Part shown: positions 19,335 through 27,853 of the stretch, piece after piece
How the letters are laid out: the number at the start of each line of letters is the position of its first letter
How positions within the stretch are numbered: the first letter of the stretch is position 1
Source: an uncultured Lachnospiraceae bacterium
GTDB taxonomy: Bacteria; Bacillota; Clostridia; Lachnospirales; Lachnospiraceae
DNA length: 64,000 bases
Assembly (NCBI GenBank): GCA_902774915.1
Contig: CACYKH010000013.1
Coordinates: 22,616 to 86,615, forward strand
Direction of reading: 5' to 3'
Position numbers and translations under genes: made by a program
Notes under the pieces: generated by a model
Databases searched by the model: none
What the model was told of the DNA's origin: nothing
What the model saw: the letters and a program-made list of their open reading frames with translations, nothing else

Positions 19335-20483
19335 TTACTGACAAACACCATCAGCTCCAATCCAGTAACCCTGGATTCTTCTGTTTGTTACCATCCAACC
19401 ACTGGCATCGAAGTAATACCATTTACCATTAATCTTCTGCCACTGATTCTGAGCATACCATCCGGAACTATCTCCGTACCACCAGCCCTTCAAACCTACG
19501 TGCCAGCTACCGGTATGTTTGTAAGACCACTTACCATTAGAGGATAACCAATAACCATCCCTCCACTCACTGGATGCCATGGCTCCACTACTATCGAAGT
19601 AGTACCAGTCTCCATCTATCTTCTTCCATCCTGTATACATGTATCCATCTGAACCAAATGCATACCATGTTCCACCTGATTTAAGCCAAGAGTTTGTCAG
19701 GTAAGAGCTACCAACCTGGAACCACCATCTTCCATTAGTCTGCTTCCATGTTCCAGAAACCGCTTTTGAAGACATTGATGAACCACTGGATGAACCTGAA
19801 CCGCTTGATGATGCATCTGAAGAATTACTCTTTATAGCAGAACCAAGCTTTCCTCGTGAAACAAGTCTGTTATATACGCTATTTGTTACACCTACTGTGA
19901 AAGTACGTGTTACATTATCTGTTCTCTTTGATGGAACTGTTGCTGAATAAGAACTAAATTCCTGTGTCCAGTAGAATCTGTAATATCCATTGCAATAAAC
20001 AACACCAACACCTACAGATTTATAATCAGCTTTAAGAATATTTGCTCTATGTCCTGATGAATTCATCCACTGAGTCATTACTTCAGTTGAGGATGTTTGA
20101 CCGTATGCTACATTCTCTCCATAAGAACCTGTCTTATATGCCCAGGAATTAAATTTAGAACCATCAGGTCTTGTGTGAGCTTCTGTATTTCCAATTTCGG
20201 CATAATCATAAGCCTCACCAACCACAACTGATTCTGCTGCTCTTTGCATTGCAGCTTCGAGAAGTTCAACATCCATCTGAACCTCTCCAAGACCATTTGC
20301 TCTTCTTTGTTCGTTTATCTTATCTAGAACTTCATAAGCATATCCATACATAGCAGTAACTGTTGCTGTTACATACTTATCAGCCGCCTCAACTTTGTTC
20401 ATCTTGTTAGCTGGAAGTACACCCACAACCATTACAACGACGAGGATAAGACTAATAATAGAACTAACTCTTCTCTTCATCAT
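19335..20483 (-). CDS. Secreted CAP/SCP-domain protein with cell-wall-binding repeats
   Basis: 382 residues; AGGAGG lies 5 bases before the ATG. A signal peptide ends near residue 34 (KVEAADK). A CAP domain of about 125 residues follows (YEVLDKINEQRRANGLGEVQMD, ENVAYGQTSSTEVMTQWMNSSGHRANIL, VGVGVVYCNGYYRFYWTQEF). A Ser/Gly linker leads to repeats of the choline/glucan-binding type (GTWYAFGSDGYMYTGWKKI, DGDWYYFDSSGAMASS, NGKWYYFDASGWMVT) that usually bind cell-wall polymers. It should be exported and wall-attached. The biochemical role of bacterial CAP domains is poorly known. It is a single-gene unit with its own terminator. Confidence 0.92.
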   Translation of the reverse strand: MMKRRVSSIISLILVVVMVVGVLPANKMNKVEAADKYVTATVTAMYGYAYEVLDKINEQRRANGLGEVQMDVELLEAAMQRAAESVVVGEAYDYAEIGNTEAHTRPDGSKFNSWAYKTGSYGENVAYGQTSSTEVMTQWMNSSGHRANILKADYKSVGVGVVYCNGYYRFYWTQEFSSYSATVPSKRTDNVTRTFTVGVTNSVYNRLVSRGKLGSAIKSNSSDASSSGSGSSSGSSMSSKAVSGTWKQTNGRWWFQVGSSYLTNSWLKSGGTWYAFGSDGYMYTGWKKIDGDWYYFDSSGAMASSEWRDGYWLSSNGKWSYKHTGSWHVGLKGWWYGDSSGWYAQNQWQKINGKWYYFDASGWMVTNRRIQGYWIGADGVCQ

Positions 20484-20549
20484 AACTACCTCCTAATACT
20501 TAAAAATACCCACTTCCAATTATAACTTATTACCCTTTTTTTAGCCATA

Positions 20550-20576
20550 AAAAAATGCAACAAATTGTTGCATTTT
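20550..20576 (-). terminator. Intrinsic terminator after the cation exchanger gene
   Basis: A near-perfect AT-rich inverted repeat (ATGCAACAA with TTGTTGCAT) is flanked by A-runs on the left and T-runs on the right, so it can act in both directions. It lies 28 bases after the exchanger stop. Confidence 0.75.
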
Positions 20577-20603
20577 TCCAGATTATGTAAGCCTTATTTT
20601 TTG

Positions 20604-21554
20604 TTATTTTTGTATTACTAAATATGCAAAATATGCAGCGTAAGATGCGACCATAATTATTCCACCTTTTCTGTCAAGTCTCTTATGTTTTGCCACCAGT
20701 AAAAACAGAAGGATAGCTGTTCCAAGTGCAACAAAACCGTCTATAGTAAAGTCAGCACCTTCGGCTAGGTATGGGAGATCAATTATTGTAGATGTTATTC
20801 CCAAAATAAATAATATGTTGAATAAATTACTTCCAACAATGTTTCCAATCGCAATGTCCACACTTCCTTTTCGTGCTGCAGTAATAGAGGTCATCAGCTC
20901 CGGAAGAGAAGTACCAAATGCCACGATTGTAAGTCCTATTATCCTATTAGATACTCCGAGCATTTCTGCTATATGCGACGCGCCGTCAACCGCTATACGG
21001 CTTCCCAAAATAATAACAAACAAACCTCCCAGAACGAAGATCGGAATAAGCCATGGTCCGACCATTTTTATACCTTCACCCTCTCCTTCGCTATTTGTAT
21101 TCTTTGAATACCAAAGAAGGTAAAGTATGTAGCTAACCAAAGCAACAAGAAATACAATTCCCGTAACTCTTGTCAGTTTTCCTCCAACCATTCCCCAGGC
21201 TACCATTGCTATTGTTGCTATGATCATAACCGGAATATCAACCTTTACAGTAGCTCTCTTTACTGGAAGCGCTTTTATTATAGAAGTAATACCAAGGATG
21301 AGAAGCACATTCATGATGTTGCTTCCTATTACATTACCAATGGATATTCCATTGTTTCCTGTTAGCGCAGCATTGATACTGACCGCCGCTTCAGGCGCAC
21401 TTGTTCCAAGTGCTACTATTGTAAGACCAATAACCAGCTCGGGAACACCAAGCTTCTTTGCAATGGATGCTGCTCCATCCACAAAGAAATCCGCGCCCTT
21501 AATAAGGAAAATGAATCCTACTATTATTTTTAATAGATTTAGTGCAATAACCAA
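20604..21554 (-). CDS. Na+/Ca2+-type cation exchanger (CaCA family, YrbG-like)
   Basis: 316 residues, about ten membrane helices. The two alpha-repeats are clear: VALGTSAPEAAVSINAAL with SIGNVIGSN, then VAFGTSLPELMTSITAA with AIGNIVGSN. These form the ion-binding sites of CaCA exchangers. An acidic loop (NSEGEGEG) lies between the halves. The start is TTG with AGGAGA seven bases upstream; no ATG fits. It probably expels Ca2+ (or another cation) in exchange for Na+ or H+. It is a single gene bounded by terminators. Confidence 0.92.
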   Translation of the reverse strand: MVIALNLLKIIVGFIFLIKGADFFVDGAASIAKKLGVPELVIGLTIVALGTSAPEAAVSINAALTGNNGISIGNVIGSNIMNVLLILGITSIIKALPVKRATVKVDIPVMIIATIAMVAWGMVGGKLTRVTGIVFLVALVSYILYLLWYSKNTNSEGEGEGIKMVGPWLIPIFVLGGLFVIILGSRIAVDGASHIAEMLGVSNRIIGLTIVAFGTSLPELMTSITAARKGSVDIAIGNIVGSNLFNILFILGITSTIIDLPYLAEGADFTIDGFVALGTAILLFLLVAKHKRLDRKGGIIMVASYAAYFAYLVIQK

Positions 21555-21636
21555 TTAAGTATCTCCTATATATGAAGAAAGATCTCTCTCCCTATTTAAA
21601 TGATATCAGAACGTACTTTAACACAAATCTTCACTG

Positions 21637-21665
21637 TTGACAACAAATCCAACCAGTGTTATACT
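21637..21665 (+). promoter_or_regulatory. Promoter of tyrA
   Basis: TTGACA (21637-21642), 17-base spacer, TATACT (21660-21665) with an upstream TGT extended element. This is close to the sigma-A consensus. The predicted leader is about 40 bases with no obvious riboswitch or T-box. Confidence 0.8.
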
Positions 21666-21710
21666 TCGTTACGTTAACGCGCTAAAGTATCGGCGAGAAA
21701 GAGGACAATT

Positions 21711-22802
21711 ATGATAGCTATTCTTAATAAAGAAGCAACAGAAGATCAAGTTTACGAACTTGCAAAATGGTTCGAGGAACAGGGACTCAAATGCGACATC
21801 TCTCAAGGTGATTACCAGACCATCATTGGTCTTGTAGGTGATACCTCAAGCATTGACCCTGAACTTATCGAATCTCTTGATATAGTAGAAAGTGTTAGAA
21901 GGATCACTGAACCAAGCACAGATGGAAAGAAACATAGACTTGGCGACTTTGAAAAATCCGGAGTTAAAACCGTAGGCGTTATTGGACTCGGATTAATTGG
22001 TGGTTCTTTCGCTAAAGCCTTTAAAGAGCATTCCAATGCCAGAGTTCTGGGACTGGATATAGATGAAAGCATTTGTTCCTTTGCTAAACTGGATGGAACC
22101 CTTGATGATATATTAAACGATGACAATATAGGCGAATGCGATCTCATTATTCCAGCTCTTTATAATCAGGCAATAATCAACTTTATCAAAGAAAAGGCAC
22201 CACTTATCAAAAAGGGAGCTTTAGTTATTGATACTGGTGGACTTAAAAGAAGAATATGTCAGGAATGCTATCCTATAGCTGAAGAATATGGATTCACCTT
22301 CGTTGGCGGACATCCAATGGCAGGAAAAAAATTCTCTGGCTATAAATACAGCACTGGAAAACTCTTCAGAGATAGTTCTATGATCATAGTTCCTAAGGAT
22401 CCTACAGACCTTAACCTCTTTGATCATATAAAGAATGTTCTTGAACCATGTGGATTTGGTAGCATCACAATCTGTTCCCCAGAAAAACATGACCAGATGA
22501 TAGCATTTACCTCTGAAATGGCCCACATAGTTTCAAATGCATATATCAAAAGTCCTACTGCCAGAGAGCACAAGGGTTACTCAGCAGGAAGCTACAAGGA
22601 TATGACCAGAGTAGCATGGCTGAATGAAGATATGTGGACAGAGATCTTCATGGAGAATAAAGATAATCTCCTGTTCGAATTAGATACCATAATCAAATAT
22701 CTAAAAGAATATAGAGATGCATTAAAGCATAAAGACAGCGAAACTCTTCACCGTATACTTAGAGATGGAAAGCTCGCAAAAGAAGAAGTGGATGGCATTT
22801 AA
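21711..22802 (+). CDS. tyrA: Prephenate dehydrogenase with N-terminal DAHP-synthase-type ferredoxin-like domain
   Basis: 363 residues. Residues 1-70 or so (MIAILNKEATEDQVYELAKW ... IESLDIVESVRRI) resemble the ferredoxin-like regulatory domain at the N-terminus of Thermotoga-type DAHP synthase. That domain mediates tyrosine feedback there. The rest is a prephenate/arogenate dehydrogenase: NAD-binding VGVIGLGLIGGSFA, GGHPMAGKKFSGYKYS with the catalytic His, EMAHIVSNAY and YKDMTRVAWLNEDMW. No C-terminal ACT domain is visible. The enzyme converts prephenate to 4-hydroxyphenylpyruvate for tyrosine synthesis. The N-terminal domain is probably its tyrosine sensor (inference). Single-gene unit with strong promoter and terminator. 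Confidence 0.92.
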   Translation: MIAILNKEATEDQVYELAKWFEEQGLKCDISQGDYQTIIGLVGDTSSIDPELIESLDIVESVRRITEPSTDGKKHRLGDFEKSGVKTVGVIGLGLIGGSFAKAFKEHSNARVLGLDIDESICSFAKLDGTLDDILNDDNIGECDLIIPALYNQAIINFIKEKAPLIKKGALVIDTGGLKRRICQECYPIAEEYGFTFVGGHPMAGKKFSGYKYSTGKLFRDSSMIIVPKDPTDLNLFDHIKNVLEPCGFGSITICSPEKHDQMIAFTSEMAHIVSNAYIKSPTAREHKGYSAGSYKDMTRVAWLNEDMWTEIFMENKDNLLFELDTIIKYLKEYRDALKHKDSETLHRILRDGKLAKEEVDGI

Positions 22803-22817
22803 GCCATCCACTTTTTA
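22786..22817 (+). terminator. Intrinsic terminator of tyrA
   Basis: An 11-bp perfect stem (22786-22796 with 22803-22813) has a 6-base loop containing the TAA stop and is followed by a T-run. The end of the coding region is thus built into the terminator. Confidence 0.88.
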
Positions 22818-22830
22818 TAGTTATTTTAAA

Positions 22831-23490
22831 TTAATCATCATCCTCTTCATTAAGAGTATCAAGAATGAAGTTGTAAACGATTGAAATGAAATACAAAACT
22901 GCTCCAATTATATAACATGGAATACCAGGGCCTATGAAATAAATACTCTTCATATGCTCTGAACCTGGCGCCTTAGCTCTTACTGACTTTTCGATAAATC
23001 CTTCCCATGTTGATGCAAGACTCTTGAACTCTTCTACGCTTCCTCTAAATGCAGGGGTAAACGTTATACCGATAACAATAGCAACAGTAATAAGCAGAAG
23101 AATTACTCTTGTTCTCTTTCTCCATTTCATAAGGAAAGGTCTTCTCTGAAAATTATCTTTTATTCCAGCCATTATCAAAACAACAAGAACAGCTATATAT
23201 AAAAGAAACAGTATTCCCGGAAGAATTGCCTTAAAACTGAAGATAGTCTCTACAATCTTTCCATTCAGGTCTGTACTGAACATACTCAGGAAACCTCTCT
23301 TCGCAGCAGAAAAAAGGCTAACACCTTCGTATATCCTCTCCCCATTATTAATATATAAATTCATCCAGTATAAAAATGCCGCTGCGACCATTAATGCACA
23401 GCCTGCCAGCGACATTATTCCGCACTTTTTATAGGAACCTGGATCTTCGTAAAATGGCACATCACCATTTCTCTTTGACATAGACTCCAT
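22831..23490 (-). CDS. Four-helix membrane protein of unknown function
   Basis: 219 residues (or 216 from the ATG at 23481; both starts are possible). Hydrophobic segments lie at about 25-45, 88-110, 127-150 and 190-212, with a charged C-terminus (LNEEDDD). The gene overlaps the end of the nucleotidyltransferase gene by 29 bases, so the two are translationally linked. No family is recognised. A role with the sugar-nucleotide enzyme in envelope polymer synthesis is possible but rests only on the overlap. Confidence 0.75.
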   Translation of the reverse strand: MESMSKRNGDVPFYEDPGSYKKCGIMSLAGCALMVAAAFLYWMNLYINNGERIYEGVSLFSAAKRGFLSMFSTDLNGKIVETIFSFKAILPGILFLLYIAVLVVLIMAGIKDNFQRRPFLMKWRKRTRVILLLITVAIVIGITFTPAFRGSVEEFKSLASTWEGFIEKSVRAKAPGSEHMKSIYFIGPGIPCYIIGAVLYFISIVYNFILDTLNEEDDD

Positions 23491-24388
23491 CCTCTCTAAG
23501 AGCTTTTAATTTATCTTTTACCATATCAAGTTCTTCGATGTAAGTCATTCCAAACCACTGCTCATCTGTTGCAATACATTTAACACTTCCTGCATTTCTT
23601 GTCAGGATATCCTGAACTGCATCAGATATGGTCTCTTCAAATGTATCTGGAGCAGCGCTTACTCCTTTTTCGAATCTCTTTTTGAAGCTTACTTCAATAT
23701 CATCAATAAAGCCCGCTCCAAATGCCCAAAGATTCATGGATGCAAGTGCATCCCTTTCAACAAGCTGATAAGTCTTTCCACCATCTTCGGTGAAATATCC
23801 TCTTCCATCTTCCAGCTTTATATTCTTTCTTTCGTCAATACGGAGAAGATCGCCCTCTCCATTTACCTTACAAATTCCTCTGCTGACTGTTCCAGTAGGA
23901 CTAAGCGTCTTAACCAGATCATAACAGATGCAACCATGATGAGTTGGCTCATCAGTTGCTGTAAGAAAATCAAATGCAGCCTTGTAAGCTCCTCTTCCAT
24001 AAAAGTCATCTGCATTTATTGTAAGGAACTTCTTTCCTTTAAGTGCCTCGCGTGCACTCCAAAGCGCATGGGTTGTTCCCCATGGTTTAGTTCTTCCCGC
24101 TGGCATTTGAACATCTCCAGGGAAATCCTCAAGAGATTGATATACATAGGTTACAGGACATTTGGCACTAACCCTGTTACCTATCGCCTCTTTAAATTTG
24201 TCTTCAAAATCTTTTCTGATTATAAAGACAACTTCAGAAAAACCAACTTCAAGCGCATCATATACAGCATAGTCCATGAGAATATGATTCTCATCATCTA
24301 CAGGCTGAATTTGTTTTAACCCCTTAAATCTACTTCCCAGACCTGCAGCCATAACTACCAGAACTGGTCCGCCAGTTTTTTCTGCCAT
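23462..24388 (-). CDS. Sugar-phosphate nucleotidyltransferase family protein
   Basis: 308 residues. The NTP-transferase signature VLVVMAAGLGSRFKGLKQIQPV lies at the N-terminus, and the Mg-binding region is FLTINADDFYGRGAY near residue 118. MDYAVYDALEVGF and GTTHALWSAREAL also fit. The N-terminal motif has the GxGSR form used by GalU/RmlA/GlmU-type enzymes that join a sugar phosphate to NTP. No left-handed beta-helix acyltransferase is attached. The sugar cannot be predicted. It is upstream of and overlapping a membrane-protein gene, and is followed after about 47 bases by the LCP ligase gene, all on the same strand. This suggests a cell-envelope role. Confidence 0.82.
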   Translation of the reverse strand: MAEKTGGPVLVVMAAGLGSRFKGLKQIQPVDDENHILMDYAVYDALEVGFSEVVFIIRKDFEDKFKEAIGNRVSAKCPVTYVYQSLEDFPGDVQMPAGRTKPWGTTHALWSAREALKGKKFLTINADDFYGRGAYKAAFDFLTATDEPTHHGCICYDLVKTLSPTGTVSRGICKVNGEGDLLRIDERKNIKLEDGRGYFTEDGGKTYQLVERDALASMNLWAFGAGFIDDIEVSFKKRFEKGVSAAPDTFEETISDAVQDILTRNAGSVKCIATDEQWFGMTYIEELDMVKDKLKALREDGVYVKEKW

Positions 24389-24435
24389 ACTTTTTACCTT
24401 TAACCCTTATAAAGATCCTTCATTTAGGACAACCT

Positions 24436-25980
24436 TTAGTCTTCTGTTGAATCCTCCAGCTCTTCGTCAAGCTGAACAGATTCTTCATCTATAAGATCCT
24501 CAGAATCTTTTGTCTCAATATATGTATTAATCTCGTCCTGAGTTACATCTTCGTTTCCAAGAACTCTGTCGATGAGTTCATTAGCATAATTAATATCATC
24601 CTGGTTAGGAATCATAACATATGCTTCAGTACCAAGTGAGTAGCAAACCTTAGTTGCATCATCACCACCAACACTGTATGTAAGAACTTCCCAGTCTCCA
24701 TTCTCAAGTGTGCTCTTAACAAGGTATCCAACCTCATCCTTACTCATGTCTGTCTGGAAAGAACCTTCCATCTGATCCATAACGTTACTATAATTCTTCA
24801 GCATATCTGAAGATTCAAGCTTCTCGATAGTAGCTTTGATAAGCTGCATCTGGTTACGTCCACGCTGTCTGTCTCCGTCCTTGAATGCATATCTTGCTCT
24901 TGCATAACCAAGTGCCTGTGCACCATTCAGATGGTTAACACCCTTTGAGAAAGAATATGTACCCTCAGCAGTTACAGATGTGAATGCATATTCTGAATTA
25001 ACATCAATTCCGCCAAGCTGATCAATAATATCCTGGAAGCCAGAGAAGTTAAGTCTTACATAATGACTGAGCTGTACATCATAAAGCTTCTCCAGTGTAT
25101 CCATGGATGCATCAATACCATAAATTCCTGCATGTGTAAGCTTATCCTTTTTACCATTAGATGTAGAAAGCTCTACATAGTAATCTCTTGGAGTAGAGAT
25201 AAGCAGCACCTGCTTTGTTTCGTTATTTATAACACCGATGATATTTACATCACTACGGCTCTTTACTGTAACAGATCCAAATGTATCAATACCACTGAAG
25301 TACATACAGAAGTGATCATCATCAATCTTGCTCTCCTGCTTCTCCTCTATCTCTTCCTCGATGGTATTCTCCATTATTATCTTTACCTTTGTTGAATAGT
25401 CCTTATAGTCTTCTGAACTATCCAGCGCAAGAAGGTTACCTGCATTTGTGATAAATGACTGAATTTCTCCAGCCTCGAATCCTTTTACAAGATCAAAGAT
25501 AGTTTCGTAGTCTTTAGTCTGAAGAGTAGAACCTGTATCATTCTGAATCTCTTTGATTGTTTCATATATATGAGACTGATCATCTGTAAGGCAAAGTCCG
25601 AATACATAATTCTTTTCGACAGCTTCATTAATTGATGAAACCTCGTCTTCCTTTGCAACATATACATTTATTTCTTCAATCTCTGTTTTTACACCAGTAA
25701 CATCATCTATAGCTTTATTAGTTACATAAAGATAATAAGATGCAATTGCCAGAATAATAATAAGTACCGATGAGGTGATGATACCTGCTATTCTGGTTTT
25801 TTTGCTTTCTTTTGTAGCAAGAAAAACATTTAATGCCACAAGTGCAACTAAGATAAGTGATCCAATAAGTCCGTAAGCAAAAGGTACAAACTTAGTTGAC
25901 ATTGCCATATAGATTACAAGAACTGATAAAACTAACTGTACTCCGGATAATATATATCCTGCGATTTTTAATTTTTTCAT
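24436..25980 (-). CDS. LytR-CpsA-Psr (LCP) family cell-wall polymer ligase
   Basis: 514 residues. Three hydrophobic segments lie near residues 5-27, 34-54 and 62-84. A long extracytoplasmic region of about 130 residues follows. The LCP catalytic domain starts near 245: SDVNIIGVINNETKQVLLIS, TPRDYYVEL, KLTHAGIYG and LNGAQALGYARARYAF, with DRQRGRNQMQLI at its end. These conserved Arg/Asp residues bind the pyrophosphate of lipid-linked polymers in LCP enzymes. The tail is acidic. It should attach wall teichoic acid-like polymers or capsule to peptidoglycan. GAGGAAAA precedes the ATG. Confidence 0.92.
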   Translation of the reverse strand: MKKLKIAGYILSGVQLVLSVLVIYMAMSTKFVPFAYGLIGSLILVALVALNVFLATKESKKTRIAGIITSSVLIIILAIASYYLYVTNKAIDDVTGVKTEIEEINVYVAKEDEVSSINEAVEKNYVFGLCLTDDQSHIYETIKEIQNDTGSTLQTKDYETIFDLVKGFEAGEIQSFITNAGNLLALDSSEDYKDYSTKVKIIMENTIEEEIEEKQESKIDDDHFCMYFSGIDTFGSVTVKSRSDVNIIGVINNETKQVLLISTPRDYYVELSTSNGKKDKLTHAGIYGIDASMDTLEKLYDVQLSHYVRLNFSGFQDIIDQLGGIDVNSEYAFTSVTAEGTYSFSKGVNHLNGAQALGYARARYAFKDGDRQRGRNQMQLIKATIEKLESSDMLKNYSNVMDQMEGSFQTDMSKDEVGYLVKSTLENGDWEVLTYSVGGDDATKVCYSLGTEAYVMIPNQDDINYANELIDRVLGNEDVTQDEINTYIETKDSEDLIDEESVQLDEELEDSTED

Positions 25981-26150
25981 CTTTTTCCTCTATTCGTTTT
26001 TTCTTTTTCGCTCAAAGTATAATACCACAATTTTACTCTGATTTAAACCTTTTAAAGGTATTGATTTTCTTATTTTATTCAATTATCCTTAAGTAAACTT
26101 ATAAAAACTATGAATATTTTCTTAAATGTAACGCTTTTCAGGAGATAATA

Positions 26151-26873
26151 ATGAAGGATATAGCATATTACGCACAACTAATGGGTATTGAACTGGACGA
26201 AAATCAACTTCGCCAATTTGAAACCTACATGAATATGGTAATAGAGAAAAATAAGGTAATGAATCTTACCGCCATCACTGAGCCAGAGGAATTTTCATTG
26301 ATTCACTTTGCAGACAGCCTGTCTCTAATACCCGCTGTAAAAGCTGCCGCTCCTCTTACAAAAGAAAATGCGTCCGTAATAGATGTGGGTACTGGCGCCG
26401 GCTTCCCAGCTATTCCGCTAAAGATTGCATTTCCTAATATGAAGCTTACACTTCTCGACTCCCTGAACAAGCGCGTTACATTCCTGGATAGTGTTGTAGA
26501 AGAACTGGAATTAAAAAAAGTAACCACCATCCATGCCAGGGCTGAAGAAGGTGGTCGTCAGAAGAATCTTCGAGACAATTTTGATTTTGTTCTTTCCCGT
26601 GCTGTTGCAAACCTCAGCGTTCTTACAGAATACTGCCTGCCATATGCTAAAGTTGGCGGACTCTTTATTTCCTATAAATCCGGAGATATTGAAGAAGAGC
26701 TGAAGGAAGCTAAGCACGCCATCTCTGTTCTTGGCGGAAAACTAGAAGATGTTATCCACTTCCAGCTTGCCGACACAGATATTAATAGAAGCTTTGTACT
26801 TATAAGAAAAGAAAAGGCAACTCCTAAAGCTTACCCACGTAAAGCGGGTACAGCTAAGAAGTCACCCCTCTGA
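26151..26873 (+). CDS. rsmG: 16S rRNA (guanine-527-N7) methyltransferase
   Basis: 240 residues. The SAM-binding core is VIDVGTGAGFPAIPLKIAFP, preceded by VMNLTAITEPEEF and followed by LLDSLNKRVTFLD, typical of RsmG (GidB). A Lys/Arg-rich C-terminal tail is a little longer than usual. AGGAGA lies 7 bases before the ATG. The stop lies inside the convergent exonuclease gene, a 12-base tail-to-tail overlap. In many Firmicutes rsmG follows mnmG in an operon; here it is on the opposite strand. Confidence 0.94.
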   Translation: MKDIAYYAQLMGIELDENQLRQFETYMNMVIEKNKVMNLTAITEPEEFSLIHFADSLSLIPAVKAAAPLTKENASVIDVGTGAGFPAIPLKIAFPNMKLTLLDSLNKRVTFLDSVVEELELKKVTTIHARAEEGGRQKNLRDNFDFVLSRAVANLSVLTEYCLPYAKVGGLFISYKSGDIEEELKEAKHAISVLGGKLEDVIHFQLADTDINRSFVLIRKEKATPKAYPRKAGTAKKSPL

Positions 26874-27845
26874 TTTCTCCTTATACTTAAGGTATTTTTC
26901 TTCCCTTTTCTGTTTAAGGATTTCTTTCTTTTCTTTTATTTCTTTATATCTTTTCTTGCTGATAGGAACTATCTTCTTAACTACGAAGATGTTCTTTGAA
27001 CTGTCAGATGCCGGCTTGAATTTAAGTGATGCCAGCATATTTCCGTGCAGCATGCATTTTCCTACAGAATACTGAGTTCCACTGTTAACCTGGAACCAGT
27101 CTACTCTTTCCATAGTCTTTCTGCCACATCTCGAACATCTCACAGAAATAACATCCGGATCTGCCATAGCCATCAGCTTGTTATCAAACTCCTCGGAAAT
27201 GTAATCCAGCTTTCTATCATGGTATTCCATTACTATTTCGTCATGAGTCTTTGGATGGCGATAAATATCAAACGTGAACTTGTCACTTATATCTCCAAAT
27301 TTGCCCTCTTCCAAAATCTTTGATGTGTAGTATGCATCGTTGATTGCAGCGTGGAAGGAACGAGTCATTTCCAAATCCAATTTGTCTACAGCTTTTTCAA
27401 GCTTGCATATCTTCTTGTCCTTCGTATACTTCTCTGCATAAATCTGTTGCACATCATAGAATTTAAGTGGGAATGGCAGCTGTGGCATACGATAGAAATC
27501 CATATTGCACTGAAGATAACTAAGGTCTGAAGGTCCCCATGTACAGAAGGTGTACTCTTCATCATCACTGTCACACCATTCTAAAAATTCCGTACATGCC
27601 TTTTTAAAAGTAGTACCTTTCTTTCTGAGTTCTCTTTCGTCATAGTTCAAAATCCCACGAATGTACTTATGAAGTTTTGGATAAAGCTTAGGTGTTATAA
27701 GTCTTCTAAATTCATCTACATACTTAAAATCTTTATCAAGTTTTATAGCACCGATCTCAATTATCTCAAATGGCATTCTAGGATGTTCCCCGGCCTGACC
27801 GATAGGACTCTGATTCCATTCAAGATCAAATACTATGTAGTTCAT
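26862..27845 (-). CDS. DEDD-family 3'-5' exonuclease
   Basis: 327 residues. The exonuclease motifs are IVFDLEWNQ near the start (acidic pair), a middle Asp in TWGPSDLSYLQ and SFHAAINDAYYTSKI (His and Asp of the DEDDh type) near residue 160. An unusual insertion (SPIGQAGEHPRMPFE) follows motif I. A Cys pair (CSRCGRK) near 238 and a Lys/Glu-rich tail occupy the C-terminus. KapD, DnaQ-epsilon and RNase T belong to this superfamily; the substrate is not evident. Its start lies 8 bases downstream of the mnmG stop, so it is co-transcribed with mnmE-mnmG. Confidence 0.86.
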   Translation of the reverse strand: MNYIVFDLEWNQSPIGQAGEHPRMPFEIIEIGAIKLDKDFKYVDEFRRLITPKLYPKLHKYIRGILNYDERELRKKGTTFKKACTEFLEWCDSDDEEYTFCTWGPSDLSYLQCNMDFYRMPQLPFPLKFYDVQQIYAEKYTKDKKICKLEKAVDKLDLEMTRSFHAAINDAYYTSKILEEGKFGDISDKFTFDIYRHPKTHDEIVMEYHDRKLDYISEEFDNKLMAMADPDVISVRCSRCGRKTMERVDWFQVNSGTQYSVGKCMLHGNMLASLKFKPASDSSKNIFVVKKIVPISKKRYKEIKEKKEILKQKREEKYLKYKEKSEG

Positions 27846-27853
27846 TTTGCCCT

